Shown here in pieces: positions 22,901-34,740 of a stretch of DNA of 64,000 bases. The notes below the pieces were generated by a model. That model worked only from the letters and a program-made list of their open reading frames with translations. It did no database searches and had not been told where the DNA came from. Every line of letters begins with the position of its first letter. Position 1 is the first letter of the stretch. Source of the stretch: Laburnicola sp. R22_1 (lineage: Eukaryota > Ascomycota > Dothideomycetes > Pleosporales > Didymosphaeriaceae); the NCBI GenBank assembly GCA_014281115.1, contig JACONQ010000007.1, positions 1,426,001 to 1,490,000 on the forward strand. The letters are read 5' to 3'. Position numbers and translations under genes: made by a program.

Positions 22901-24695
22901 CAAGATGTTCGATAGCTACTAGTCTAGGGTGTCCTAGTCTCTTATGCCATAATTTGGCTAAGGCCCTTTGTGGTGCTCCTTTTGTTTGTAATGTATTCTT
23001 GCGGATGTAATATAAAGTGGGTGGTAGCGGATCATACTTAAGTACCTATTAACCGTGTATCTTGGATAGTTTTCCGATAACCTTGTCGTCTAGTCCTTTT
23101 AGCGTAGTTGGGTCCGTTTGCGTATCCCACTAGATTTCTCTATTCCTTAGTAGTCGAAAGGAGACTAGGTTGCACAGGAGGTCTGGACAGATAGCCACAT
23201 TATGTAGAACTAATGTAGTTGTTCCATATTAACCTCTTAGTGTTAAGTTAATAGAGCTGTAGCCTTTTATCTATATCTTTATATTCCCAGCCTATATATA
23301 ATCCTTGGACGTAGGTAGACGGAAGTTGTAGATACAGTCGGGGTTGTTTATAATGTGGCAAGTTGATCCTAAATTAAGAATAAACGAGCGCTTTAGTAGG
23401 TAGTTAGACACTTCTATTCCTATTGGCGCTAATATAAACGCAGCGTTAACGTTTAATATTCTTCACCCCTCTAGTCAGTCCTTAGGGGACTCGAGGATCT
23501 TAGGTGTGGGCGTGTGCGATTGTTTAATAATTAGTGTTTGTGATTGGGTTCTGCTTTGTCCGCGGATTAGCCCTTGGAAAGTTGCGTCGTTCTTACGCTT
23601 AAAGTTAATAAGCTTATTTATAATCTTATTAGGTTTCCACTACTTGGGAGCTTTGTCTGGGTTAACATAATAGCAGTCCCTAATACTGTGGCGTTGTCCA
23701 CAGGTAGGGCATTTTGCTCCTCCTATTATAGCTGGCTCTTAATCTAAAGGCCGCTTAAGCTTAACATCTTTCTTGTCAGCTGTACATTAATTATGGGGTC
23801 TGCCCCAGTTTTGGTTGGATGGCGCGCTTTTGGCATAAGAGGCGTCCCTGTTATTGCCCTAGGTGGTTGCACCACCTTTAGCGAGAAATAATGCATTATT
23901 AGTTATAAAAGCTGCTTTGTGCTTCCCTAATCTAAGGGGATAGTTTGTTATTATGTGTTCTTAGAAGCGTTTTATTATCTCCTTTTGGCTTATGCCAGTT
24001 GCAAATTAACCATTGTCTTGAAAGTTTGTAGACTATATAGGAGCAACTTTGTTTACAGCTGCTAGGAAGTCTTTTGTAATTACATTTAATTGTAATAGCT
24101 CGGCGACTTAATATGTCTCCGCCTTAGTGGCTGCTTAGTTGTACTCTGCTAGCCATGTGTCCCATTGCAACGCGCTCCTTATTGGCCTCAGTAAGGCAAG
24201 ATATCGCTCGCGAGCTCGTTCTTACTCGATTTGTTTATTAACTCCAACTATTAGTTGTAGGTCTGTAATCCATTATTGTAGTGGCTTTTCTAGTAGGCAG
24301 CACGTGCGCAATAGGTGTGGGGATATGGTTAACTGGATAAATGCCATAATGTGTTAGAGGCTTGCTTATTCCTTCTTAAAGTCGTGCTAGTTGTTCTTGT
24401 ATTGTTCGATAAGAATCTTATAATATTCAAGATCTTCCTTAAACGCCTTCTGTCCAGTTGCTAACAGCGCAGTTAGTCTTGTTGGGATTTTAACATTCGC
24501 GGCTAGTGTGTAATTAGCGACTACCAGAGCTCTAACAACTGCTAGTCTTAATATTAGCGGGACTGTTAACTTTGGATTAACCTTATCCCAGATATTGTAG
24601 ACAACACATCTCGCCTGCAGCTGCGTTATCCATCCCATATAGTCAGTATAATCCCTTAGCGTTACTATAGGATCGCGGTATAGTTGTTGCGCCAT
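19970..24695 (-). pseudogene. Copia A Gag-Pol polyprotein, RIP-broken
   Basis: One minus-strand frame starts MAQQLYRDP at 24695. Order: Gag; zinc knuckle CPTCGQRHSIRDC (about 23672-23720); protease site LNLGSTCHI, where the usual Asp is Asn; GAG_pre-integrase and zinc-binding part (QCDSCGKAK); integrase core with AINFYAYKAQSS and VTNRYLG, where catalytic-type Asp is Asn; reverse transcriptase with YIDN at 21000-21011 instead of YVDD; and RNase H (SDASFANN, then LADMIADSLTKVLPGSKWEGF). Many TAG/TAA stops fall at Gln/Trp codons. Stop-free windows of 60-100 codons survive. The reading frame appears uninterrupted by indels. Confidence 0.9.
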
Positions 24696-24700
24696 TTCGT

Positions 24701-24727
24701 ATCAGTTAAGGCAGTGAGACTCTTAAT
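24701..24727 (-). promoter_or_regulatory. Copia A primer-binding site, tRNA-Lys(CUU) half-like
   Basis: The 27 bases next to the right LTR contain, on the plus strand, TGAGACTCTTAAT, which matches the anticodon arm of eukaryotic tRNA-Lys(CUU), and upstream CAGTT resembling its D-arm. Copia elements of insects prime from an internally cleaved tRNA half, and this arrangement fits that mode with a lysine tRNA. The same sequence stands at 46597-46623 in copy B. The assignment is inferred from the motif, not tested against a tRNA set. Confidence 0.5.
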
Positions 24728-24902
24728 TGTCAGATTTAATGGTTAAATGCGATGTAGCGTCTTGATGGATAATAATTGTATTGTGTTCTGTTCCAACCGT
24801 GTTTAGCTGGTTCTGACTTCTTCGCTAGTGTGCCAAGCCAGGTGGTCCCTGCTCGATTGTACAGATCCAACCTCACCACAGCTCGTTCTATCTAACAAGT
24901 AC

Positions 24903-25157
24903 AAAAAGCGTACCCACTATTTAGCGTAATATAGGATATTAAGTTGTTAATTCTAAAATGTATAGTTAACTAGCACCCTACGTTTAAGTATAAGAACAAT
25001 ATACTAGAAAGTATATATACTAACTACTTATAGTCTAGATAATATATACGAAGTTTTAGGCTATAGTACTACTACTTTAAACTAGCCAGGATGTATAGGC
25101 TCTAAGCCTTTAGAGACCACTAGATTACTTAATAATATAACGTATCTATTTCTATTA
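24903..25157 (+). pseudogene. Unrecognised family, copy 2, downstream part
   Basis: This resumes the frame of 19227-19774 after removal of Copia A and one AGTAC. Residues are compatible with the copy-1 region between its KEIEIHTT block and its basic KKQK block, but stops are dense and the similarity weak. The limit at 25157 is set by the start of the next long relic and is uncertain. Confidence 0.35.
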
Positions 25158-26750
25158 GCAGACTTACTTAGGAGCCCTTTACCTAAACTATTATTCTAAC
25201 AAACAATACGTTTACGCTAAAACTAAGATAGAGAAGAAAAACGACTTACACTCTCTAAAGCTAGACTTAATAAGTAGCTTATTTTAATATTATTAAGCGA
25301 GAATACCCTTTAAAACGTCCTATTATTGTTCTAATACTCCTATAGGAAATTTTAACATTGGGCCATTCCTCTAGATGCCTCTATATCCATTATATCTAAA
25401 TAGTAGCGATCGGATCTATGTGTTAACGCTGTTAAATAGGTTTGTTTTGCCTTTCCAAGGATTGCGGATCTGGAACCAAAGTATAAATTCTTAGTAGAGT
25501 CACTGTTTCCCTTATTAGACCACATTCTAGCATCTCTTAAGGGTGTTAACATATCTACTCCTATTAAAGACGAGATAGCAGAAGCTCTACTCGCAGCATG
25601 CAGAATTAATAGCGTGTGGCAAGACGCTCTCTTAAAGGTAGCTACCTTCCTAGACAAGGAATCGCCCTTATACCTATAAGCTAGTTTAGCCCTTAGTAAA
25701 AGTATCTGGCTACGTCTAAGCGGAGACTATATAAACTCTAAGTATGCTATGTATAACTTCTTCTGTTAGTGCAGATCTCTTAAAGACGAATATTTCCCAC
25801 ACGCCTTCTAGGGCCGCTCTTTAGAGACGAATGGCCGTTTGAGAGCTCTTCACAGGTTACTTTATCGCTTACATCTAGAAAATCTAGTATAATATAAAAG
25901 GTATTGCCTAGCTACTAGTTAAATTCTAGACTAGAAGATAATAAACTCTAGATTAGCTATAGAGCGGAATGCCCTAGCGTCTATTATGCTAACCTACTAT
26001 AAAGTTTATAGGTCACAAGGCGACTTTAAACCTATACGCCTCTTATTAGAGTATTGTCTACAGAGTCTTAAGGGCTCTAAAAGCGTATATTACTAGATAT
26101 ATTGCCAGCTCCTTAACACATATACGGATCTTAAGCTGCCTTAATATTTTAAATCCCTAATAAGATCTAGAAAGTGGGAACTACTATGTAAAGACTTAAG
26201 CGCATACAGACGGGTTTTAGTGTGTTTACTAGATGCTAACCTATAGAGAGAACGCTTTAATAATACTAAAAACAATATTAAAATACTTTATTAGACATTC
26301 TAAGCTTTGCAACTATTAAATATTAGTAACTAGCTCCTATATATGCGGGCACTTATTACTTTTACTCGTATCTATTAGCTTTATTCTAAGTTTAATTAAG
26401 CTATTTATAAGTAAAACAATATACTAAAGTAGATCTAGAAGTATATAAGCTTTAGTGGCAAGGGATTTACCTATGCGGCTATTTATCTATTAATATTGCT
26501 TACATATCTCATAGTAGGTAAAAATGAAGACACTAGAGAGTTCTTTGTATGTGGGCAGAGTATATTATGTTAAGGGAAGCGAGACTATTAGATATTAACA
26601 CTACCAGATTGGGTATATAATGTTACTACAAAGATATAAGAATTTACTAAATAGGATTGCTATTTCTAGCGTACAGCTCACCCCTTTTTTTAAGAAGATA
26701 CTCGCTAGTATTTAATAGACCTTATTTCTTCGGCATTTCGGCATTGCAGT
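25158..26750 (+). pseudogene. Long unrecognised coding relic (about 530 codons)
   Basis: A single plus-strand frame, with TAG/TAA at Gln/Trp-type positions and no frameshift, includes long stop-free runs such as VCFAFPRIADLEPKYKFLVE, GVNISTPIKDEIAEALLAA and RNALASIMLTYYKVYRSQGD. The composition is helical and Leu-rich with many aromatic residues; there is one hydrophobic stretch (AAIYLLILLTYLIVG) near the end. No domain is recognised. It follows unknown-family copy 2 on the same strand, so it may be a second gene, or the remaining part, of the same element. Reading beyond 26750 becomes ambiguous between frames. Confidence 0.5.
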
Positions 26751-28805
26751 AGATAGTAAAGGGCATAATAGTTGTTTTTACATTTGGAAAGCTAAAGAAG
26801 GCGATACTATATTGTTCTGAGAGTGCCCTAAATTTGGGATCCTTGGTGCCATTAACTAGGGGGGGCTTAGACACTTAATGTACCGTATTTTTCTATTGCC
26901 TATTCGTCTAACGTATAAGTAAGTAACCTATGTTAACTAGAACTATCTTAAAGCTTAGTTAGACGTCTAAAAATCTTATGTTTTTGCTAACAGTAGTAGA
27001 CGATGTTTTAGTTGTAGAGCTTATATCCGCGATTTAAAGACTACTAATATTATGTTAGAAGAGAAGCGTAAGAGTTCCTAGGTTAGAGTGTGGCGAGTTG
27101 CGAATTATCTCACCCGATCTGCCTAATTAAGCGGGTGCCGCAGGGTAATATATAAAGCTTAACATGGATATAGAGCCATTGTGGTGTTACCCTAATAATT
27201 CTGTTAAGCTTAAACTAAGCGCTATTAAGAGGCAATCTAGAAGCTAATCTATAATCTATAAGCTAGGAGTAATTCTATATATAATTACTACTGTGTGTAA
27301 TTTATTAAATTACTATCTATACCTAATAAAAGTCTGCAGCAGTTTTACAAAATCTAGGAAGCTGCTCTTTAGTTAGCCAAAGGCCACAGGAGTCGTTATA
27401 TAGATCCCTAAAGTAAAAACTTTCTTTTATAGCATTCTGGTCTCGTATTTTCTCCTTTTCTACTTCGAAGTATTCTTAGTCGAACGATTTAGACAGAGGA
27501 CTAAGTTTTTGCTTCTTATGGTTAGGCTAATTAAAAAATCGTTTGCTCTTTCGTATGCTATTAGTCTTTATTCTAATTTATAGAGCTATTAACCCACGTT
27601 TTTAAAATATGTGTTAATAGTTGTTTTCGAAATGCCATAATTCTATAGATAGAAGAATCTAACTGTCCTAAGGGTATTATCTATCTCCAAGGCAGTGCGC
27701 TTACGGTCTTCGATAGACCTCGTGCGGAAATGGCCAAAATTAATTATTAGTAAGGTTGAATACATTTGTAAATATATAATAATACTTAGTAGCCAAACTA
27801 GCAGCCTAAGCATTATAATAAATAGCAGGTATAGACTCTAATATTATAGCTTAATAATTATGTGGCGTGAGTAAGACAACATTCAGCCTAGCCGCTAAGC
27901 TGTTATTGTTACTATCTAACATCCTTCTAATAACACGTTACATCCTACTAAATATGTAAATAGACCCACTAAATTTCTCTTAGCGGTAATTAATGGCAGC
28001 TTATTTTGCTTAACTTACTTAGATCTTATCTCTATTAACTCTGTTGCGACGTCTGCTCCTCTGTCTATTAAATCCTCCACTTATCTAATCGTCTCCCTAT
28101 TACTATCCGCTAGTGTCTACGACTCCTAGACAGCTCTCTACTACCTTAAATATGCCTCCAAAGATATCTAAAGAATAAAATAAGGCTGCTATAACTACGG
28201 AGGTTAATGCACTACTTGGAAAGGGCTAGAATCTAGTTAATAAAAACTAACTAGAGAAGACCTATATCTTTAAAACGTACACAAAGGTTTTAGTAAAGAA
28301 AACACTAAAATAGTATAATAGAGCTAATATTATAGGATATGTACTATGTTATTACAATAAGGGTCAAATTAGCAAATTATTATCCTACTATAACCTCTAT
28401 AAGACTTTTTCGTGCAGTTGTAATAATAAGCTAGTAAACTTATAGGCCAGAAGTACCCTTAAAGTGATATAGACGACACACAAGCCTCCTGGGCTCTCTA
28501 ATAAGAATATATAGATGGCGAATTATTATAATAAATAAGTAAGTTATATTAGGACAGTAGAGCTAAGTAAAGCTCTACAATGCGGCCCTACACTATCTAT
28601 AATATAATTAAGAAGAATTATAGTTCTGAATACTTGGCTAGTAGATATTCTACTTTAGACTCTATAAGCACATTCTAGCTGCTATGGCAGCATAGAACAC
28701 TAGCGCATTTATCTAGTTTCGCAATCTTTTTATTTTAATTTCTATTATTATTTCCATTACTGCTTTGTCTACATCTTCCCTTGCAGCTATCCTTGCTTCC
28801 TCCCC
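26751..28805. other. AT-rich RIP-eroded stretch with one less-eroded island
   Basis: Around 27090-27150 a GC-richer island follows the long relic; in one frame it reads VRVWRVANYLTRSA and may be the relic's end after a frame change. On the minus strand 27380-27760 gives short open pieces without recognised family. I see nothing else. Confidence 0.35.
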
Positions 28806-29372
28806 TATATTAATATTCTACTATATGGCTGCAGCGGACTATTAAGTAAATCTAGTAATTGCCCTAACTTTATTTTTAAGGTTATTAAGTGTCTGCGTAC
28901 TATTGTTCGCCGCGGTTATTACTTTGATTAGGATAATCCCAAGGATATTATTTATAGTGCTAAGGTTAGAGGCGTGCTATACTTTTAGGATAAATATTAC
29001 TATGCCATAAATAACCTAGCTATTAGTGCGCTTAATATAGACTAGCTAGTGTGTCTTAAAGGTAGGTGCTAAGGCGTGTAGCGTGCTTGCAGTTTAAGAT
29101 TGGCCAGGTTAACCCCTAAGGCCATTGCGCTGCTATAGCTCCCTAGTTATAATAGACACTAGGCCTAGGTGCTGGCTATTTAACTAGCGTCTTAAGTAAG
29201 CGTTTGCGTGCTATACTTAGGGATTAGTAAATTATTTTTGCCCAATAGTAATGACTCTAACTCTAAAGAATTTCTGGCTTGGCATTATCTGCGTTGCGCG
29301 GTTATTGCGTTCTAGCTATCTTTTACTCTTAAACGCCTATACCCTAATTTGTACCTTTTCTTAATCTACTCT
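28806..29372 (+). pseudogene. Unrecognised single-frame coding relic
   Basis: One frame is readable with in-frame TAG/TAA and no indel, including KSSNCPNFIFKVIKCLRTIV and KEFLAWHYLRCAVIAF. No domain is recognised and there is no similarity I can see to other relics in the window. Confidence 0.35.
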
Positions 29373-29733
29373 TAACACCTCCTCTCTATATATCTACCTC
29401 GCTCTTTATTTTACTATGGTTTATATCGTTATTTCTATTAACTACCTTAAGCGTTTACTGTGCTCTCGCGCTATGGCTAATAAGTCGTAATTAAAGGTAA
29501 TTAAGGCAAACCCTATTTGGCAAAGAACTTAATACCTTTCGCAACTCTTTTAAATTTAAATATAGAGGCCTAGGTATCACGGGCGCTAATATATTATATC
29601 ATATTAGTTGTAAAGGTATAGCTTAACGCTAAACTTGCGAGATTTTCTAATATTAACAGGACTAAAAAATTCCCTCCATTAGGCCCGCTTAGCTGTTTGG
29701 CTTAGCGCTATAGTGGCTTCTCTAGGATAGACC

Positions 29734-30183
29734 TATAAATAGCGCGTGGGACTTTAAGGACGATGAGCCGCCCAAGATTACCACCTAGTACTTTAGGTAC
29801 TTAGAGACTTTTAAACGTGTCCTAGAGGAAGAGGAGGCAAAAATGCTAGGACATAAAGAGAAAGAGCTTTCTAGTCTTATTAAGTAGTTATAGGACTTAG
29901 GGGCTATATAGCTGCACATACTCTTCTTAGTTAGCTTTAACAACTAGCACAACTTTCCCTTTACACAGCTATATTAACACTTAGGTTATATAGAGTAGAA
30001 GAAGCATAAGGAGAAATTTAATAACGTAGAAGAGCTTAATACGTTTATAGCACAGAAGGTGCGCAAGTTAAAATAGTACAATAATGCCTTAGAGAAGGCA
30101 AAAGAGATTAGAGCCTTTATAGATAGTAGGAAAATAACAAAGGAGAAGTTTATTACCACACTTAGATAGAACTTAGCTATCTA
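29734..30183 (+). pseudogene. Unrecognised relic with charged coiled-coil segment
   Basis: One frame contains DFKDDEPPKITT, YLETFKRVLEEEEAKMLGHK and a highly charged helical stretch (VEELNTFIAQKVRKLK, LEKAKEIRAFIDSRKITKEK) before a stop near 30183. The middle looks like a coiled coil. Stops within it fit Gln or Trp codons. The family is unknown; it may be the end of the protein whose upstream part is 28806-29372. Confidence 0.4.
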
Positions 30184-30539
30184 CTTATTCCTTATTTATA
30201 GTTAATAATTAGATTATAATATAGCGTGTTTGTGCAAATAAATAAATAATATCTTAAAGTGGCTAGCATGTAATTCCTCTAAGATCTCCTTCTATATATG
30301 TTATATATATTCATTAGGTAGCGCACACTAGAGGCTATATTAGATAGTAAAGTAATTAAAGTATATTAAGGTAGGAACATCTATATATAACTATACCGTT
30401 ATCCGCTACAGGAGAAGGTTTTAGTAGGTTACTCTATAACTCTTTGTTAGCCGCTTCTGCTTTTTCTACCCCACACACTATACATCTTAAACTGTTTATC
30501 GCTACGCTAATAAGGTAGTTTAATAAGCTCCTGCCTAGC

Positions 30540-30715
30540 ACATCTTCGCAGTTGCAATAAGCATAAGGTATATAGACCACTTATTTCTTCTAGTAGGCTC
30601 TGTCTATACTCTAACATTTCTTATACCCCCCTTACTTCTCTTACCTTCTATATCTCTATTATGTGGCGAGCTCGCTTATAGGTTATCGCGTTAGCAAAAG
30701 GGGAAGTAGGTTCTA
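30540..30715 (+). repeat. Dispersed repeat, copy 1
   Basis: It shares the GGTTATCGCGTTA core and flanking order with 32015-32190. Differences are mostly transitions. Limits are approximate. Confidence 0.45.
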
Positions 30716-32014
30716 TTCTAAGCTAAAGGTAAAACAGATACACTAAATAGCAAGACGTAATTCTTTAGTCTATCTCTATTGCTTAGCATAAATTATATAA
30801 ACTTGCCAGTCCTAGGGAGTTAATCCTTTGCCATTCTCGCTGCCAGAGGATTACTAGACAACCTCTAAAGCTAAGGTTATATAGTATTTACAGATGCTGC
30901 TAGACTTACCTTCTTTGCCGTCATACTAGCTTCCTTAGAGGAGTTAGAAATCTAACGCAAAAGAAGGGCCTAATAACGCCCTAGACTAGCGACATTTTAA
31001 TATAAAAAGGTTAATGCTATAAGGCGCACTTAAATAGTATACAGGTTTATATAGCGAGTATTACTATCTACAAGTTATAATAATATCGCCATAAGATTAG
31101 GAAGGAGAGAAACTTGCAAAAAGGTAAAGCTCGTTCTAACTCTTAGAGAAGAGAAATTAATATATATAAGATTGGTAGAAATATAGGTTAGAGCAGTTAA
31201 TTTAATATAGACGAGCAAATGTATAAAGTAGACTTAATCTTTAGAGGGTTAAAAAGGGCAATAACTATGGGAAAAAAGTCTTATTAGCACGTAGAAAGTG
31301 GAATCGAGCTTAGGATTAAGTTGGGCTCATGCGGCACTTGCCTCTTCGCATTAGCTAAGGTGCCTAATTGCGGGAATTACTAGGCGCAGCTTTAGCTATA
31401 CAAAGAAAGAAGAAGGGGAGGATGCAAAAGCCAAGCGATCTGCGAAGGTAAGGTTTCCCTAAGCTAAGGCGCTATACATAAAGGGGGTATTATTAAGTGG
31501 ACACATAATAGAACACGGATCTAGCTCTATGGGCGTGTTTATTAGATATAGAGAATATAAATTAAGAACTTTAATTATAGGATACACTATTTATATCCTC
31601 TACTACGTATATAAAAGCAGATCGCACGCAAAGGACTAAATGGTCAAAAGTCAAACCCTATATTAATGGTGAGATGTAAGTCCTTACTTCTTTTTTCTCT
31701 TTAAGTTGCTTAACTCAGAGTGAATTATTGTGTCTAGGGTAATTTGCTAGACGCTTAGCTAGCTGTTTAGTATCGCTTTTTTATTAGCTAAGTAGTAATC
31801 TTTAAATTGCTAGAGTAGTTCTAAGCGTAATAACGCTCTTTTAAAGCGCTTAGGAAGCTATATATTATAGATATTTTGGACAAAAGTGTATGCTATCTAG
31901 CGTTATTGGCTCTTTAATAAGGCTATCCTTTGCCATTAATAATAACTTTTATCTTACTACGTATTATATAGACCTATCCTCCCCTATAAAATATTCTTAA
32001 TATCTAGCACTCTT

Positions 32015-32190
32015 GCATCCTCCTTGCCATTACAATAAGGCCAGGGTGCCTAAACTGCTTAGTTTCCTAGGAGAGACTCTAGCGATACCCATATCTTCCT
32101 TGCTTCCCTCGCCTTCTATGTCTCCTTTGTGCGACAAGGTCGCTTTTGGGTTATCGCGTTAATGGAAAGGGAAGTGGGTTCAGCGAACGC
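32015..32190 (+). repeat. Dispersed repeat, copy 2 (less eroded)
   Basis: This is a less AT-rich version of 30540-30715, with TTTTGGGTTATCGCGTTAAT near its right end. Limits are approximate. Confidence 0.45.
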
Positions 32191-32815
32191 ATAGGATTTG
32201 GGAAGTATTAGCATTAGAAGGGAGCGGCCTTATTAGGCTCCTACAACAGCGCCTTGCTAGGAGTAGTGCATTCTAATATTTGCGCGTTCGAGTTAATTAA
32301 AGTATTAAGAGAAGTTATTTAAAATTTACCTTAAGTGGAGTTAGCCGCTAAGGTCAAAAATATTTTAAGCGGAAAATGCTCTCTAGAGACCTTTGTCGCT
32401 TCTCGCCTTCTCTTATAGGTCTAAATCTATTATAGGGCTCTAGGTAGGTAAGACTGTTAACATTAAACGCGTTGCTTACAACTTTAATTAGGTTTCTAAT
32501 AGGAAGATTGTTTTTTTAAACCACTTCTAGATATCTATTATAGACTAGTACTTACCCCCAGCAGCACTATATATAACGTAAGAGAGGCGAGTCTAAAGAA
32601 TAGGTTGTGGGTAAAATGTAAGGGATAGCATTAGGATCTAGTAGGCTCGTACTAGAGAGAGGTGTATGCCTTAGGCGTTAATCTTAGCAGAGCTAGATTT
32701 GCCAAGCTCTTCGCCTTGGGCGCAAAGATGTGCATCTAACCGTCTATCCGCTTAAACCGCATCTTAGTCTCTATCTTCCCACCTCTGGTCTCCTATCGAC
32801 AATATATCCCTAGAA

Positions 32816-34515
32816 ATGACCTATTCGCTCCCCCTTCTTAAGAGGCGCATTACGCTAGAGGAGGCACTTATAAAAGACAACAATGTCCTTCACAAGCCAT
32901 CGTACTCACAGAAGTAACTAAACTTTTACCTCTACCTTTTAGAGCATCGTTAAGATATTAAGGAACTTGTCTCTTTCTACCTAAGAGTTCCTCGAGAGAC
33001 CTGCAAAGCCGCAAAGTATTTCTAAGAGTGGGTTCACAGCAGCTTTAATGCCTGCATACCCATCTATATTAACAATACAGCCAGATTCCGCGTTAAGAAG
33101 ATATTTATTAGATTTTCTCTACTATACAAGGTCGGAGAGTCGCAGTATCCTAGTAATGCGAAGGAAAAGCTCCGCTATAAAGTCGCTACCTATATCTAGA
33201 TTAAGAACAACTGTCCCAACATTCCAATACTATGTCTAAGAGGGTTTGGCTTTCCTAAAGATTAGAGTGTATATACATTTGGCTAAAATGTATTATTCCT
33301 ATCTCTATAAAGCAAGCTAATATAACTTACTTTATTTAGTTTACTACGCCCAAAAACGCCCTCCTATTTACACGAATCGTATGGTTTCTTTAATATATAG
33401 CACTGCGGCTACTTGGATATTCTGCTCTATCTTAATATGTCGGCCGACTATTACCCCTTTCTATAGACACTGGATATCTAATTGTGGACTGCGTTAAAGA
33501 GAGTGAAATGCTCTCTAAGTGTTAGGACTCGCTATGCCACAACTAGGATTAAAGAGCCAACCTCTTTGTAGGCCTGTCTTAAATTATACTTATATTAGCT
33601 TGGGTGCATTTTTTACGCATTAGGTCTCTAATAATTAATAATTATAGTGTTCTAAGCCTTATAAACCGCCCTTTAATATATACGCTACAGCAGCTAGAGA
33701 ACTGCAGTATCCTAATAGATATTCTAAGGAACCTAATATATACTACTACTAACACATACTTATTAGATCTTCTTATATGCTATAATAACTATATCTAGTA
33801 TATGCCAAATTCTATACATAATATGGCAGATAGTTAGTAGTAGCTCTTAGCTCTAACAATAATACAAGCACTCCTTTGGCACTTTACTAATTATAATCTT
33901 TAGTATAGACTATTTATTCTAATACTTACTAACCTCTATTAAAGTAATATTGTTATTAACAGCGACTGGCATATTATAGTAATAATTAATCTTAAGTGAG
34001 TATGTATTCTACTAATAGAGATACAACATCCACTATATTAGTTAAGTAGGACATTAATAGATAGACTTGTTAGAGAAGAACTTAAAGCTTTTAGGAGCGT
34101 ACATGCAGAGTTCATGGCAGCCTTTAAAAGGGAAGAGCGGTTATTTAAAAAGGACGATATTCTACACACCTAGATTATACGCAAGGGTTAGGAAATCGGA
34201 AATTTCTAGTACTTCTCTGTGTTAGACTATCTAAACAGGCTATACAGTCTCTACATATCATATATTTAGAGAATATTTGCCTCTATTAAAGATTCTAGTC
34301 CTAAATTTAACCGGACTGTGTTAGCGTACTAGACCCCTAAAAGGGCTAAGTTTATTGCCGTGAAACTTAAGAATAAGGAAGCGTATTCTAGTCGACTTCG
34401 CGAACGATTTGCGGCTGAATTTAATAGGCTTAAGATAGAGAACGACGCTACTAGTAATAAGGATAATACTACTACTAAGCAAGGAGATAATACTATTGCC
34501 AAAGAAATGGGATAA
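32816..34515 (+). pseudogene. Phosphotransferase-like (APH family) gene, RIP-broken
   Basis: The frame starts MTYSLPLLKRRITLEEAL and continues with WVHSSFNACIPIYIN and FIRFSLLYKVGESQYP. This is the N-lobe pattern of a fungal family of aminoglycoside-phosphotransferase-fold proteins, which usually has a WVHGSFNVCIPI-like block and an RFPLPYKVGE-like block. The C-lobe follows: LINRPLIYTLQQLEN, NLIYTTTNTYLLDLL, and ILTNLHQSNI, where the catalytic-loop Asp (usually DLHxxNI) is Asn; then INLEWVC, where the metal-binding Asp is also Asn. The frame changes once, probably in the T run about 33609-33614. Many TAG/TAA stops are present. The protein ends with a charged tail at 34515. The natural substrate of this fungal family is unknown to me; drug resistance should not be assumed. 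Confidence 0.72.
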
Positions 34516-34740
34516 TACTACTACTAGTAAAGGAGGTAATACCTATCTATAGAGCATCTATTAATAGTTTATAATATTAGTATTGTCCGCTAGCTTAGCT
34601 ACGCTTCTACCACACTTACTCTATTAGAGAAACTTAGTATTAGAGCATTTGTCTTACTATTTTCAGGACTTTTAGCAATTAAGATAGGCAGGGTCCACTA
34701 GGAAGCTATAATTATTTTAAAAACCTTCAACTAGTTTTCT

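Larger units (their letters stand above)
19775..24897 (-). mobile_element. Complete Ty1-copia element, copy A, 5123 bp
   Basis: 170-bp LTRs at 19775-19944 and 24728-24897 begin TGTCAGAT and end in TGACA or its RIP form TAACA. They differ at about seven sites, all transitions. A G-rich polypurine tract adjoins the left LTR at 19945-19955 (CACCCCCTCAG on the plus strand), and the primer-binding site adjoins the right LTR, so the element reads on the minus strand. AGTAC duplications flank it. It has the same length as copy B at 41671-46793, with no net indel. It is inserted in the unknown-family copy 2. Confidence 0.95.
30184..32815. other. AT-rich stretch holding a ~175-bp dispersed repeat pair
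   Basis: Two diverged direct copies lie at about 30540-30715 and 32015-32190. Both end with a GGTTATCGCGTTA core followed by a purine-rich GGGAAGT segment. Otherwise no coding family is recognised. The repeat pair may be LTR or small-element debris. Confidence 0.4.

Noticed and set aside
24701..24727. Possible tRNA gene fragment
   Set aside because: Only a D-arm/anticodon-arm half is present, located exactly at the primer-binding position of both Copia copies; there is no acceptor or T arm.
27090..27150. Structured-RNA or rRNA-like GC island
   Set aside because: It does not match 5S or other rRNA as I know them, and it reads more easily as the decayed end of the upstream coding relic.
32816..34515. 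Antibiotic-resistance gene reading of the APH-like pseudogene
   Set aside because: Similarity is to a fungal family of unknown substrate, and the copy is catalytically dead.
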